The notes below the pieces were generated by a model. The model was not told the DNA's origin. It searched no databases and saw nothing but the letters and a program-made list of their open reading frames with translations. 64,000 nucleotides of DNA from Clostridia bacterium (GTDB lineage Bacteria; Bacillota; Clostridia; Oscillospirales; CAG-272): positions 28,913 to 92,912 of the forward strand of contig JAFQEJ010000055.1 in assembly GCA_017399105.1 (NCBI GenBank), given 5' to 3'. Below are positions 7,574-16,664 of this stretch, piece after piece; position 1 is the stretch's first letter; each line of letters begins with the position of its first letter. Made by a program: the position numbers and the translations under genes.

Positions 7574-9004
7574 ATGAACACCCACGATATCGTATGGAAC
7601 CTCGTCTTAAACGAGCTGAAAATCACCATCAACGAAGACATCGTAGAAAAGCTTCTCACAGGCATTGAGCTGGCGCTCCTTTCCGAAAAGGTCGCTGTCC
7701 TCGTTGTCCGTGTGGAGCATCAGAAATTTTTTATTGAACAGCTTTATCTCTCCCATATCAAGGGAGCCTTTCTCAAGGTTATGGGCATTGAGCTCGATAT
7801 CTACGTCCGCTATTTCAAGCCGGGTGAGGAAGCCGATCTGCGTGAATTCAGCTTTACCCGCGATATTCACGATGAAACGCCCCTCCAGTTTCCCCCCATT
7901 CCCGAGAAAAAGGAGATCAAAAAGCCCGAGATTTACGGCAACAGCGAGGATCCCACCGTTCGTGCCGCCCATATCGCAAACGGCGGAGACTATACCTTCG
8001 AAAACTTCATCGTGGGCAACTCCAACAAGTTCGCCCATGCTGCCTGCACTGCCGTGGCAGTAGCTCCCGCAAAGGATTACAACCCCCTCTTTATCTACGG
8101 CCCCAGCGGTCTCGGTAAAACCCATCTGCTTTATGCGATTATCAACCGCATCATGACAGACAATCCCGGCTTCCGCTATGTATACGTCAACGGCGAGGAA
8201 TTCACCAACCAGATGATCGACTCGCTCTCACGCAACAATCCTGCCGAATTCAGAGCAAAGTACCGCAACGCCGACATGCTGCTCATCGACGATATCCAGT
8301 TCATCGCAGGACGCGAAGCCACCCAGGAGGAATTCTTCCACACCTTCAACGCCCTCTACAACGAGAAAAAGCAGATCATCATGACCTCCGACCGTCCGCC
8401 CCGCGATATCAAGACCCTGGAGGACAGACTCAAGACGAGATTCGAGTGGGGTCTGATTGCAGACATTCAGCCGCCGGATTTTGAGCTGCGCATCGCGATC
8501 ATGAAGAAGAAAGCCGAGATGATCGGTCTGATGATCCCCAATGACGTGCTCAACTTCCTTGCCGAGAACATCAAGAGCAACATCCGCCAGATCGAAGGTG
8601 CGGTCAAGAAGATCGGTGCTCAGTCCTTCTTAAACGGCGTGCCGGTTTCCATCGGTCTTGCAAGAGAATGTATCAACGATATCATCGATTCCACCAAAAT
8701 GAGCGCCGTAACACCCGAAAAAATCATCGAGGCGGTAGCTCACAAGCACGGACTGTCCCCGGAGGATCTCAAGGGCAAGAAGCGCACAAAGGAAATCGCC
8801 CGCGCCCGTCACATTGCCATCTACATCACCCGCGAAATGACCGATATGTCGCTGCCCGCCATCGGAAAGGTATTCTCGAGGGATCATACAACGGTGATGT
8901 CCTCCATTGATGTAGTCGAGAGCGAGCTGCAGGAGGATTCGGCATTCGATAACGAGATTCAGCTTCTGATGAACGATATCAAGGACGATAAAATCTCCAA
9001 ATAA
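7574..9004 (+). CDS. dnaA: Chromosomal replication initiator DnaA
   Basis: A 476-residue DnaA. Domain I covers about residues 1-90 and domain II is a short linker rich in Pro, Glu and Lys. The AAA+ domain III has Walker A GPSGLGKT at 176-183 and Walker B LLIDD at 236-240. The C-terminal DNA-binding domain IV carries FSRDHTTVMSSID at about 434-446. It binds DnaA boxes as ATP-DnaA, opens oriC and loads the helicase. The start follows AAAGGAGTGACAAC. The domain I sequence is rather divergent, but no key residue is missing. The presumed origin lies directly downstream. Confidence 0.98.
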   Translation: MNTHDIVWNLVLNELKITINEDIVEKLLTGIELALLSEKVAVLVVRVEHQKFFIEQLYLSHIKGAFLKVMGIELDIYVRYFKPGEEADLREFSFTRDIHDETPLQFPPIPEKKEIKKPEIYGNSEDPTVRAAHIANGGDYTFENFIVGNSNKFAHAACTAVAVAPAKDYNPLFIYGPSGLGKTHLLYAIINRIMTDNPGFRYVYVNGEEFTNQMIDSLSRNNPAEFRAKYRNADMLLIDDIQFIAGREATQEEFFHTFNALYNEKKQIIMTSDRPPRDIKTLEDRLKTRFEWGLIADIQPPDFELRIAIMKKKAEMIGLMIPNDVLNFLAENIKSNIRQIEGAVKKIGAQSFLNGVPVSIGLARECINDIIDSTKMSAVTPEKIIEAVAHKHGLSPEDLKGKKRTKEIARARHIAIYITREMTDMSLPAIGKVFSRDHTTVMSSIDVVESELQEDSAFDNEIQLLMNDIKDDKISK

Positions 9005-9409
9005 GCTCTGCGGGATAAAAAGTTTTCCACACTCGGTGGAAAAGCCTGTGGAAAAGTCTGTTGGAAGACTTGGGAAAAGCTGTTTAATTGCTGAGGATAA
9101 CTTTCTCTCCCAAACTTCACCAGCAACAAATGCAAAAAGCTGAAAATTCTGCTCTTTCCACACCCTTTCAAGAGGATTCCAACAGGAAAAAAATGCTTTT
9201 CAACATCCGCTCCCACAGGCGTTTTGCCTTGTAAAATATGGACATTTCGGGCTTTTCCACAGTTTCAACACGCCCTACTACTACGACTACTACTTAAATA
9301 TATATATTTATTTTTATTTATCTTTCTCTTTTTCTTTATAAAAGAGTCACAGAGATGCAGCCTGACGCTGCTTCTGCAAATCCGAAAAACATTTTATGGA
9401 GATATAAGC
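9005..9409 (+). other. oriC: Chromosomal replication origin (oriC), dnaA-dnaN gap
   Basis: DnaA-box-like 9-mers: TTTTCCACA at 9023-9031 and 9253-9261, its complement at 9047-9055, and one-mismatch sites at 9035-9043 and 9154-9162. After the box at 9253 come about a dozen bases, then seven triplets of the CTA type (9275-9295: CTA x3, CGA, CTA x2, CTT), then a long A/T tract (9294-9345). Box, spacer, triplets and AT-rich DNA in that order match the basal unwinding system known from B. subtilis, in which DnaA-trios guide DnaA onto one strand. Confidence 0.9.
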
Positions 9410-10549
9410 ATGAAAATTGTATTTGAAAAAGCGAAACTGCTTGATGCGATTGCACCTGCGCTGGGCGTGGTATCCGACCGCAACACCATGACTGCCATCG
9501 AGGGTATCCTCGTTGCATCGGCAGGCTCCGACAAGGTAGAGATCAGCGCATACGACCTGGAAAAAGGCATGAAGACCTCCCTCGAGGCAAGAGTGGTGGA
9601 TCCCGGAAGCTGTGTCATCAATGCTGGCAAGCTGAGCCGCATTCTGAGAGTTATGCCCGATGCCGACATTACAATCGAGGTCAATGACCGCGGCGTTGCG
9701 AAGATTCATTCGGGCAAGAGCAAGTTTGAGCTGCATGTACTGCCTGCAGAGGATTTCCCTCATCTTCCCGAGCTTTCGGGTGAGCGCGGCTTTACACTGC
9801 CCCAGGCTGAGTTCAAAAAGATTGTTTCTCAGATTTCCCATGCCATCGCACAGAACGATCAGCGTCCTGCCATCAACGGTGCCTTTATCACCATCAAGGG
9901 AAGCAAAATGACAGCGGTTGCCACCGACGGAAGCCGCATTGCCCTGCGGGAGAAGGTCTGCGAGTTCGGCAATCTGAACCGTTCGGGTGAGGAGCTTGAT
10001 CTGGAGTTTATCGTTCCCGGCAAGGCACTGGGCGAGGTCATGAAGCTGCTCGAGGGTGAAGGCGATGTAACCATCATGCTGGGCAGAAAGCATGCGATTT
10101 TCGTCTGCGGCGAGGTTTGCTTCTTCACCCGAATGATTGACAGCGAATACATCAATTACGAGAGATTTATTCCCACCGAGTCGAAGATGAGTGCGGTGGT
10201 TGATCGCGAGAAGCTGATTTCGGCACTGGAATGTGCGCTGCTTGTGACCGAGGACAGGACGCTTGGACAGGCGAAGAGTCCGGTCAAGCTGAATTTTGAG
10301 GATGGAAGTCTTTCGATTTCCTCCACATCGGTGAGCGGAAGCTTTGCCGACGAGATCGAGATTGAGAAGGACGGATGCGATCTTCTCATCGGCTTCAACT
10401 GCAGATATTTACTGGATGCACTGCGTGCGGCTGAAGGCGAGAAGGTGAAGATCAGCGGTTCGACTTCGCTGATTTGTGTGCTTATTGAAGCGGTGGAGGA
10501 GAAGGAAGAGGATCGGTTCCTCTATCTGGTACTGCCGGTGAAGATGTAA
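9410..10549 (+). CDS. dnaN: DNA polymerase III sliding clamp (beta subunit)
   Basis: The 379-residue processivity clamp. It starts MKIVFEKAKLLDAIAPALGVVSDRN, typical for DnaN, at the ATG at 9410 with GGAG just upstream. The open frame begins earlier (9224), but that part is the AT-rich origin and is not protein-like. The three clamp domains follow, with typical pieces such as LPAEDFPHLPEL, ATDGSRIALRE (domain II) and the C-terminal LYLVLPVKM. Clamp partners bind in the C-terminal pocket. Confidence 0.97.
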   Translation: MKIVFEKAKLLDAIAPALGVVSDRNTMTAIEGILVASAGSDKVEISAYDLEKGMKTSLEARVVDPGSCVINAGKLSRILRVMPDADITIEVNDRGVAKIHSGKSKFELHVLPAEDFPHLPELSGERGFTLPQAEFKKIVSQISHAIAQNDQRPAINGAFITIKGSKMTAVATDGSRIALREKVCEFGNLNRSGEELDLEFIVPGKALGEVMKLLEGEGDVTIMLGRKHAIFVCGEVCFFTRMIDSEYINYERFIPTESKMSAVVDREKLISALECALLVTEDRTLGQAKSPVKLNFEDGSLSISSTSVSGSFADEIEIEKDGCDLLIGFNCRYLLDALRAAEGEKVKISGSTSLICVLIEAVEEKEEDRFLYLVLPVKM

Positions 10550-10584
10550 GGGGATTGGGAAAGGGTTTTTGAGGTGCTTCGAGT

Positions 10585-10705
10585 CGAGGTATGGCTAAAG
10601 TTGATTATTCTCCCTTTATTTCTTTCGGGTAGGCGAAAGCAAAGTAACAAACCGATACAATCACATCCGCTGAATGATATTCGAAGTGATCCCCTCCCCT
10701 TCATA
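10585..10705 (+). repeat. Partial copy D of the origin-region long repeat
   Basis: The piece TTTCTTTCGGGTAGGCGAAAGCAAAGTAACAAACCG..., split here as TTTCTTTCGGGTAGG, CGAAAGCAAAGTAACAAACC and CACATCCGCTGAATG, matches the 3' end of the copies at 15447 and 19960. It fills most of the dnaN-recF gap, where many Bacillota carry a small S4-domain gene (yaaA); none is seen here. Confidence 0.75.
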
Positions 10706-10746
10706 AATCCCAACTCAAACAAAATTTCAACCATGGACAATACGTG

Positions 10747-11832
10747 ATGATCATCACATCAATCACCTACAAAAACTTTCGCAATATCGGCGAAACCACC
10801 CTCGCCCTGTCCGAGGGGGTCAATATCCTCTGCGGCAATAATGCCCAGGGAAAAACCAATGCCCTTGAGGGTGTCTATATCTTCGCCGGAGGTCGCTCCT
10901 TCCGTACACCGAGAGAAAAAGAGCTCATCCGCTTCGGCGAAAAATCCGCCTCCCTCGAGCTTTCTTATCATACGGCAGAGCGCAATCGCTCCCTTTCAAT
11001 CAAATTCACCTCCGACGGAAAACGCCAGTGTGAAAAAAACGGCGTAAAGCTCCGGAAAATGTCCGAGTTTATCGGTAACTTCCGCGCCGTCCTCTTCTGC
11101 CCGGGGCACCTCGCCATCGTGAGAGAAGGTCCCTCCATGAGACGAAATTTCCTCGATGTGGCACTTTCTCAGCTGGAGCCTGTCTATGTGGCTTCGCTGC
11201 AGCGCTATAATGCGGTGCTGGCAAGGAGAAATAAGCTGCTGGATGATTGGCAGAATCAGTCTCCCGCATCCCGTTCTACCCTCGATCTGTGGGATGAACA
11301 GCTCGCCCGTGAAGCCGCCATGATTTCGGCAAAGCGTGCACAGTATGTGGAGCGGCTCGGTGAGATTGTCGACGGGATTTTCGCCGAAATGACCTCATCC
11401 CGCGAGTCGGTGAGACTGGAATATAAAAAGCCGATGACAGAAGGCGAGTACATGGATGCGCTGAAAAACCTGCGGGAGCGCGAAATAAGGCTCGGTACGA
11501 CCCTTTGCGGTACTCACAGGGATGATATTGCCATTTATCTGAACGGCCGCGAGGCGAGGCTTTACGGCTCTCAGGGACAGCAGCGATCGGTGGCACTGGC
11601 GATGAAGCTTGCCGAAGGAGCCATCTCAAAGGAGAAGAGCGGCGAGTGGCCGGTATTTTTACTGGACGACATTTTAAGCGAGCTTGACGAGGAGCGGCGC
11701 GAGTATGTACTTGGCGGGCTTACCGGCAGGCAGGTGCTTATCACGGCATGTGAGCGCGGATTATTTGCGCAGAAGGGCGGCAGCTTATGGCATGTTGCCG
11801 ACGGGACATATGTGAAGGAGGATGGAGAATGA
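10747..11832 (+). CDS. recF: DNA replication/repair protein RecF
   Basis: A 361-residue RecF, an SMC-like ATPase that helps load RecA at single-strand gaps. Walker A is CGNNAQGKTNALEG near residue 30; GRSFRTPREKELIRFG follows; the signature region is YGSQGQQRSVALAMKLAEG and Walker B is PVFLLDDILSELDEERR. A GTG at 10744 directly precedes the ATG at 10747 and either could be used; the ribosome site is weak. The end overlaps remB by four bases. Confidence 0.95.
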   Translation: MIITSITYKNFRNIGETTLALSEGVNILCGNNAQGKTNALEGVYIFAGGRSFRTPREKELIRFGEKSASLELSYHTAERNRSLSIKFTSDGKRQCEKNGVKLRKMSEFIGNFRAVLFCPGHLAIVREGPSMRRNFLDVALSQLEPVYVASLQRYNAVLARRNKLLDDWQNQSPASRSTLDLWDEQLAREAAMISAKRAQYVERLGEIVDGIFAEMTSSRESVRLEYKKPMTEGEYMDALKNLREREIRLGTTLCGTHRDDIAIYLNGREARLYGSQGQQRSVALAMKLAEGAISKEKSGEWPVFLLDDILSELDEERREYVLGGLTGRQVLITACERGLFAQKGGSLWHVADGTYVKEDGE

Positions 11833-12080
11833 TTTTTCTGCATCTTGGCGGCGGCGGTGTGATTCCGACAAACAGAATTATCGGGATTTTTGACATGGAC
11901 ACTGCCACGGTTTCGTCTCAGACGAGGGCATTTTTGTCCCGGGCGGAGAAGCGCGGGATTTTAAAGAGCGAGAATTTGAAGGACATTCCGAAGTCCTTTG
12001 TGCTCACCGACGAGGGCGTTTGTATGTCGACGCTGGCGCCGGCGTCGCTTGCCGGACGGGTGGGGAAATATGATGCTTAG
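11829..12080 (+). CDS. remB: RemB-like protein (DUF370 family)
   Basis: An 83-residue protein beginning MIFLHLGGGGVIPTNRIIGIFD, the start of the DUF370/RemB (YaaB) family. It sits where it does in Bacillus, directly after recF, and overlaps recF by ATGA. In B. subtilis RemA/RemB act on extracellular-matrix gene expression; the role of this lone copy is unknown. A GGATGGAG site precedes the ATG. Confidence 0.9.
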   Translation: MIFLHLGGGGVIPTNRIIGIFDMDTATVSSQTRAFLSRAEKRGILKSENLKDIPKSFVLTDEGVCMSTLAPASLAGRVGKYDA

Positions 12081-12082
12081 GA

Positions 12083-12425
12083 AGCATCGAGTCGCACCAA
12101 ACCTAACTTTATCGGAAGAAATCCCACGATCGGGTGCAGACGCCATATGCAGCTAAGCCATGTTTAGGGGCTTGGAGGATGGACACTGCAGCGACAGATT
12201 CCGTGGGAATACCGCAATGAAGAAACTAAATCGTTTCCACCACCGACACCCAAGCGCACTACATCGTGACGTCTCGCCAAAAGAAACAATTAGATCAGTG
12301 TCAATACGTTTGAACAAACTCTCCCCAACCATTGTGGAAAACCTTAAATATAGATAACGTTAGTCTCCCCTGACGCATATCGAGCTCTCTCCCGGTTGCT
12401 ATTATGTGCGATTACGAAAACAATA
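12083..12425 (+). repeat. Copy A of the origin-region long repeat
   Basis: It begins AGCATCGAGTCGCACC 3 bases after the remB stop and matches copy B (15447 on) nearly base for base through CCCACGATCGGGTGCAGACG, TTCCGTGGGAATACCGCA and ACAATTAGATCAG, then ATTGTGGAAAACCTTAAAT (a TTTTCCACA site on the minus strand at 12333-12341) and TTGCTATTATGTGCGATTA. It stops there and lacks the 3' hairpin part. It makes up most of the 435-base gap before gyrA. No convincing gene is in it. Confidence 0.85.
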
Positions 12426-12514
12426 TAATTTTTATCATAGATACTACAATATGGAGGAAGTATGTGACACCTACAGATCACCCCCGACCTGTACTCCCGT
12501 CACTGCGCCGCTGA
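12424..12514 (+). promoter_or_regulatory. gyrA -10 box and possible coupled leader peptide
   Basis: A TATAAT lies at 12424-12429 with no good -35. A strong ribosome site (GGAGGAAG, 12453-12460) is followed not by gyrA but by GTG at 12464, opening a 16-codon frame ([16 protein letters not shown]) whose TGA (12512-12514) ends one base before the gyrA ATG. The gyrA ATG has no ribosome site of its own, so re-initiation after this short frame is plausible. Confidence 0.4.
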
Positions 12515-12515
12515 A

Positions 12516-15068
12516 ATGGAAGAAATCACAGCATTTGAAAATCAAAAAATCCTCGACGTCGGCATCGAGAAGGAGGTCAAGCAGTCCTTTATCGAGTATG
12601 CCATGAGTGTTATCGTCTCCCGTGCGCTGCCCGATGTGCGTGATGGTCTTAAGCCTGTTCACCGTCGTATTCTCTATGCGATGTACGAGGATAATCTCAC
12701 CTACGATAAATCCTACCGTAAATCGGCAACGACCGTCGGTAATGTGCTGGGACGTTATCATCCCCACGGTGATACCGCCGTCTATGACTCTATGGTCCGC
12801 CTTGCACAGCCCTTCTCGATGAGATATCCCCTCATCGACGGTCAGGGTAACTTCGGTAATATCGACGGCGACGGCGCTGCTGCTTACCGTTATACCGAGG
12901 CAAGACTGGCGCGCTTTGCCAATGAAATGATGACCAGTATTGAGAAAGAGGTCGTCAATTTCTCGCCCAACTTCGATAATAAGCTGCAGGAGCCGGATGT
13001 GCTCCCCGCAAGCTTCCCCAATCTGCTGGTCAACGGCTCTGTGGGCATCGCTGTCGGTATGGCGACCAATATTCCTCCCCATAATCTGGGAGAGGTCATC
13101 GATGGTACCATACATCTGCTGGAAAATCCCGATGCCACCATTCCCGATCTGATGAACTTTATCAAGGGTCCCGACTTCCCGACCTATGCTACCATCTGCG
13201 GTATGTCGGGCATCCAGTCCACCTATATGACCGGTCACGGCAGAATCATCGTCCGCTCCAAGGCTGAGGTGGATGAGGAAAAGCACCGCATCATTGTCAC
13301 CGAAATTCCCTATCAGGTCAATAAGCAGATGCTGGTCGAATCGATGGCAGACTGTGTCAAGACCAAGAAAATCGAGGGCATCACAGGCATCAACGACGCA
13401 ACCGGTCAGGCGGGCATCAAGATTGTCATCGACTACCGCCGCGATGCCAACGGACAGGTGATTTTAAATCAGCTCTATAAGTATACACAGCTTCAGGATA
13501 CCTTCGCTGCCAATATGCTGGCACTTGTGGACGGCGAGCCGAAGATTCTCAATCTGAAGCAGATTCTTCAGCGCTATATCATGCACCGTGAAGAGGTTAC
13601 CGTCCGCCGCGTGCAGTTCGATCTGAAGAAGGCGCGCCACGATGCACACATCAACGAGGGCTACAAAATTGCCATCGACAACATTGAGGCGGTCATTGCC
13701 ATCATCCGCGGCTCGGCTTCGATTTCGGATGCAAAGGTACAGCTGATGGAAAGCTTCGGTCTCACCGAAATTCAGGCGCAGGCGATTGTCGAGATGACAC
13801 TGGGACGTCTTTCGGGCATGGAGCGTCAGAAAATCGAGGACAGACTGGCAAAGCTCCACGCAACCATCGAGGAGCTGGAGGGCATTCTCGCTTCCGAGGG
13901 CAAGATCAAGGAGATCATCAAAACCGAGCTGCTCGAGATCAAGGATCGCTACTCCGACCCGAGACGCACCGAGATTGTGCCTGTTCATGACGAGATCATT
14001 TACGAGGATCTCATCGACCGCCACACCTGCGTGCTGACCATGACCCGCGACGGATATATCAAGCGTCAGCCCTCCGACACCTACACGGCGCAGAAGCGCG
14101 GCGGCAAGGGTATCATCGGCATGGGCACCAAGGAAGAGGATCTGGTGGAGAATGTGCTCGCCATGAATTCTCACGCGCTGCTGATGATGTTCACCAACCG
14201 CGGCAGGGTACACACAAGAAAGGCTTATCTGATTCCCGAGGCGGGAAGAACTGCCAAGGGCACCAATATTGTCAACATTCTCGATCTGGAGCAGGGCGAG
14301 AAGATCACGGCGATGCTGCCTGTCAACTCCTTTGCCCAAGAGGAATATCTCTTCATGGTAACCAGATTCGGCATTGTGAAGCGCACGCCTCTTTACGAGT
14401 TCGAATATCAGCGCAAGGGCGGTAAGATTGCCATTTCGCTGGATGAAGGCGATGAGCTGGTCTTTGTACGCCGCGCTACCGATGAGGACGAGATCATGAT
14501 TGCCACCCGCGGTGGTCTGGCGGTGAGATTCCGCGTAGGCGATGTAAGACCCATGGGACGTTCTGCCCGCGGTGTAATCGGTATTCGTCTGGAAGAGGGC
14601 GACGAGGTTGCGGGAGCGACGATTGTTGACAATGAAAAGACTCTGCTGACCATCTGCGAGGGCGGATACGGAAAGCGCTGCGAATTTAATGAATATTCTG
14701 CACACAGCCGCGGCACCAAGGGTGTATGCTGTCACAGAATCAGCGACAAGACCGGACTTCTCGCCGGCATTGCGGCGGTCAATGAGAGCGATGACATCAT
14801 GATGATCACCGACGAGGGAACCATCATCCGTACACCTGCGGCAGGAATTCCTGTTTACGGCAGAACAGCCGGCGGTGTTATTGTGATGCGTCTTGCCGAG
14901 GGCTCGAGCATTGTGAACTTCTCGCGCATTGAGAGCGAAGAGGAGCAGGAGAAGGAGATTGAGGCGGCATCTCAGGCACAGGTTGATGTGGGGGATGATG
15001 CTGAGGATATGGATATCGATGCTGACACCGATGCGGTGGAGATCAGCGGCGAGGATGATGATATTTGA
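12516..15068 (+). CDS. gyrA: DNA gyrase subunit A
   Basis: An 850-residue GyrA, the breakage-reunion subunit. Catalytic Tyr126 lies in [10 protein letters not shown]. The quinolone region reads [18 protein letters not shown] at 81-98, with Thr87 at the position of E. coli Ser83. The GyrA box, needed for DNA wrapping, reads QKRGGKG in [15 protein letters not shown] and marks this as gyrase rather than topoisomerase IV. The beta-propeller C-terminal domain follows and the protein ends in a very acidic tail (about 25 residues, mostly Asp/Glu). gyrA stands here without gyrB, which lies beyond recA. Confidence 0.97.
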   Translation: MEEITAFENQKILDVGIEKEVKQSFIEYAMSVIVSRALPDVRDGLKPVHRRILYAMYEDNLTYDKSYRKSATTVGNVLGRYHPHGDTAVYDSMVRLAQPFSMRYPLIDGQGNFGNIDGDGAAAYRYTEARLARFANEMMTSIEKEVVNFSPNFDNKLQEPDVLPASFPNLLVNGSVGIAVGMATNIPPHNLGEVIDGTIHLLENPDATIPDLMNFIKGPDFPTYATICGMSGIQSTYMTGHGRIIVRSKAEVDEEKHRIIVTEIPYQVNKQMLVESMADCVKTKKIEGITGINDATGQAGIKIVIDYRRDANGQVILNQLYKYTQLQDTFAANMLALVDGEPKILNLKQILQRYIMHREEVTVRRVQFDLKKARHDAHINEGYKIAIDNIEAVIAIIRGSASISDAKVQLMESFGLTEIQAQAIVEMTLGRLSGMERQKIEDRLAKLHATIEELEGILASEGKIKEIIKTELLEIKDRYSDPRRTEIVPVHDEIIYEDLIDRHTCVLTMTRDGYIKRQPSDTYTAQKRGGKGIIGMGTKEEDLVENVLAMNSHALLMMFTNRGRVHTRKAYLIPEAGRTAKGTNIVNILDLEQGEKITAMLPVNSFAQEEYLFMVTRFGIVKRTPLYEFEYQRKGGKIAISLDEGDELVFVRRATDEDEIMIATRGGLAVRFRVGDVRPMGRSARGVIGIRLEEGDEVAGATIVDNEKTLLTICEGGYGKRCEFNEYSAHSRGTKGVCCHRISDKTGLLAGIAAVNESDDIMMITDEGTIIRTPAAGIPVYGRTAGGVIVMRLAEGSSIVNFSRIESEEEQEKEIEAASQAQVDVGDDAEDMDIDADTDAVEISGEDDDI

Positions 15069-15239
15069 TGCACACCACCCCAGCCCCAGTCCAAGCCTCG
15101 CTTTCGGGTGAGGCGGCACACCTTGCACGCGAACTTGTTCGCGTTGGTGACGGAGAGGGCAACGAAAGGTAAAAGTAAGTTATAATTGAGATAACAGCGG
15201 GAGCGTTAATGAAGCGCCTTGGATGAGACTCAGCGGAGT

Positions 15240-15365
15240 TGTTTGTACAGGTTTGTTACTTTGCTTTCGCGTGCCCGAAATGAAACAGACGTATTTTGCT
15301 TCGCAAAAAACGTCCCCAAAGAAAGGGGCACCAAGGGGGTTCCCCCTTGGATTCTCCTGCGGCAG
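15240..15365 (-). repeat. Inverted partial copy E of the origin-region long repeat
   Basis: GGTTTGTTACTTTGCTTTCG ... CCCCAAAGAAAGGGGCACC is the reverse complement of the 3' part of copies B and C. Between these arms it carries a different inner hairpin (GACGTATTTTGC / GCAAAAAACGTC). With copy B it forms a head-to-head pair in the 1001-base gap after gyrA. I see no gene in this gap. Confidence 0.75.
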
Positions 15366-15446
15366 CTATAAGCGTTACTAAGTACAACTGGTGAACAGCT
15401 TGATAATCGTTAGGGGAGGCGAGCGTTAGGGTGCAGATTTCATTTC

Positions 15447-16012
15447 GCATCGAGTCGCACCAAACCTAACTTTATCGGAAGGAATCCCACGATCGGGTGC
15501 AGACGCGGCGTGCTGATTAGAGGATGCTTTAAGGCTTAGAGGATGGACACTGCAGCGACAGATTCCGTGGGAATACCGCACTGAAGAAACAAAATCGTTT
15601 CCACTATCGACACCCAAGCGCACTACGTCGTGACGTCTCGCCAAAAGAAACAATTAGAAGAGCACCAACGCGTTTACACAAACTCTCCCCAACTACTGTG
15701 GAAAACCTTAAATATGAATAACGTTAGCCTCCCCTAAGGCTTATCGAGCTCTCCCCCCAGTTGCTATTATGTGCGATTAAGAATACCTCAATATAGCGAA
15801 CGGTCAGCACTTTCTATATCGGTAAGTTCTAACTATCCCTTTCTCACCGTCCCACGATTGGGTCGTCAGTAAAGGAGTCCACGGGGAACCCCTGGTGCCC
15901 CTTTCTTTGGTTACTTTCTTTAGAGTTTCATTGCTCGCAATGAAACTCTGCAATCGAAAGTAAAGTAACAAACCGGAAGTAACACATCCGCTGAACGTTA
16001 TCCGAAGGAATA
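15447..16012 (+). repeat. Copy B of the origin-region long repeat (fullest copy)
   Basis: About 566 bases. The 5' two-thirds match copy A. TGTGGAAAA (a TTTTCCACA site) is at 15697-15705. The 3' third (CGAACGGTCAGCAC, then CCCACGATTGGGTCG, GTCCACGGGGAACCCCTGG, GCCCCTTTCTTTGGTTACTT) matches copy C. The arms GTTACTTTCTTT and AAAGTAAAGTAAC enclose a hairpin (AGAGTTTCATTGC / GCAATGAAACTCT) seen in no other copy. Frames within it are not conserved between copies. Confidence 0.85.
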
Positions 16013-16069
16013 AACTCTCCCCTCATAACCCCCGAAACTAAAACTAACTACCCCCACCAAGGAGCACAT

Positions 16070-16612
16070 ATGAAAAAACTCATCTCTCTCGTGATGCTCG
16101 CCATCACACTTTTCACCTCCTGCGGTGCACGCACCGATGTGGACGTTCACGCTCTCCTCACCGAGCTGCTCCCAAAAGCGGCTGAGGTAAACGAAATCCT
16201 CTGGGGCGAAGGTCTCCCCACCGAAGGTGAAATCGATGAAGATGCCACAGTCGATCAGTACCTCCCCGTGGTGAGCGAAAAATATACCCGTCTCGCCGAT
16301 ATTAAAAAGGCGGTGCGTGAGATCTATTCATCCGAATATGCGGCAATTATCGAGGAAAATGTGCTCTCCAATACCGATTATACCAAGGCACGCTATGCCG
16401 AAACGGTAGAGGGTGTGCTGCGAATGAATGTCACCACCGAACCGATGTCGCTGGAAACCGTCTTTGATATCGACGGTGCAAAGGTGAAGAGCGCAAATCC
16501 CTATATGATTACGGTGGTCATCCCCTATACCGTGCGCGAACGGGAGGGTAAAACAACTCTGCTTCTTGTGAAGGAAAACGATCAGTGGCGCTTTGACGGA
16601 CCTGCCTACTGA
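16070..16612 (+). CDS. Putative lipoprotein, unknown function
   Basis: A 180-residue protein with a lipoprotein signal peptide (MKKLISLVMLAITLFTSC; lipobox FTSC, Cys18). The mature part is acidic and mixed alpha/beta, with VDQYLPVVSEKYTRLADIKKAVREIYSSEYA and a C-terminal strand pattern ending LLLVKENDQWRFDGPAY. That ending resembles small membrane-anchored proteins of the NTF2-like type, but I cannot assign a family. GGAGCACAT precedes the ATG. It sits between gyrA and recA, 52 bases before recA, and could share a transcript with it. Confidence 0.85.
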   Translation: MKKLISLVMLAITLFTSCGARTDVDVHALLTELLPKAAEVNEILWGEGLPTEGEIDEDATVDQYLPVVSEKYTRLADIKKAVREIYSSEYAAIIEENVLSNTDYTKARYAETVEGVLRMNVTTEPMSLETVFDIDGAKVKSANPYMITVVIPYTVREREGKTTLLLVKENDQWRFDGPAY

Positions 16613-16664
16613 TGATATTGAACATATAAAAATTATTTTCTGACTATATACGGAGGACGAAACC

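Noticed and set aside
9224..9409. Upstream extension of dnaN
   Set aside because: It would translate the AT-rich unwinding region of oriC; the family start and ribosome site place dnaN at 9410.
13464..15128. 554-codon frame antisense to gyrA
   Set aside because: gyrA is unmistakable on the plus strand, and the antisense product is rich in His, Leu and Asp with no recognisable motif.
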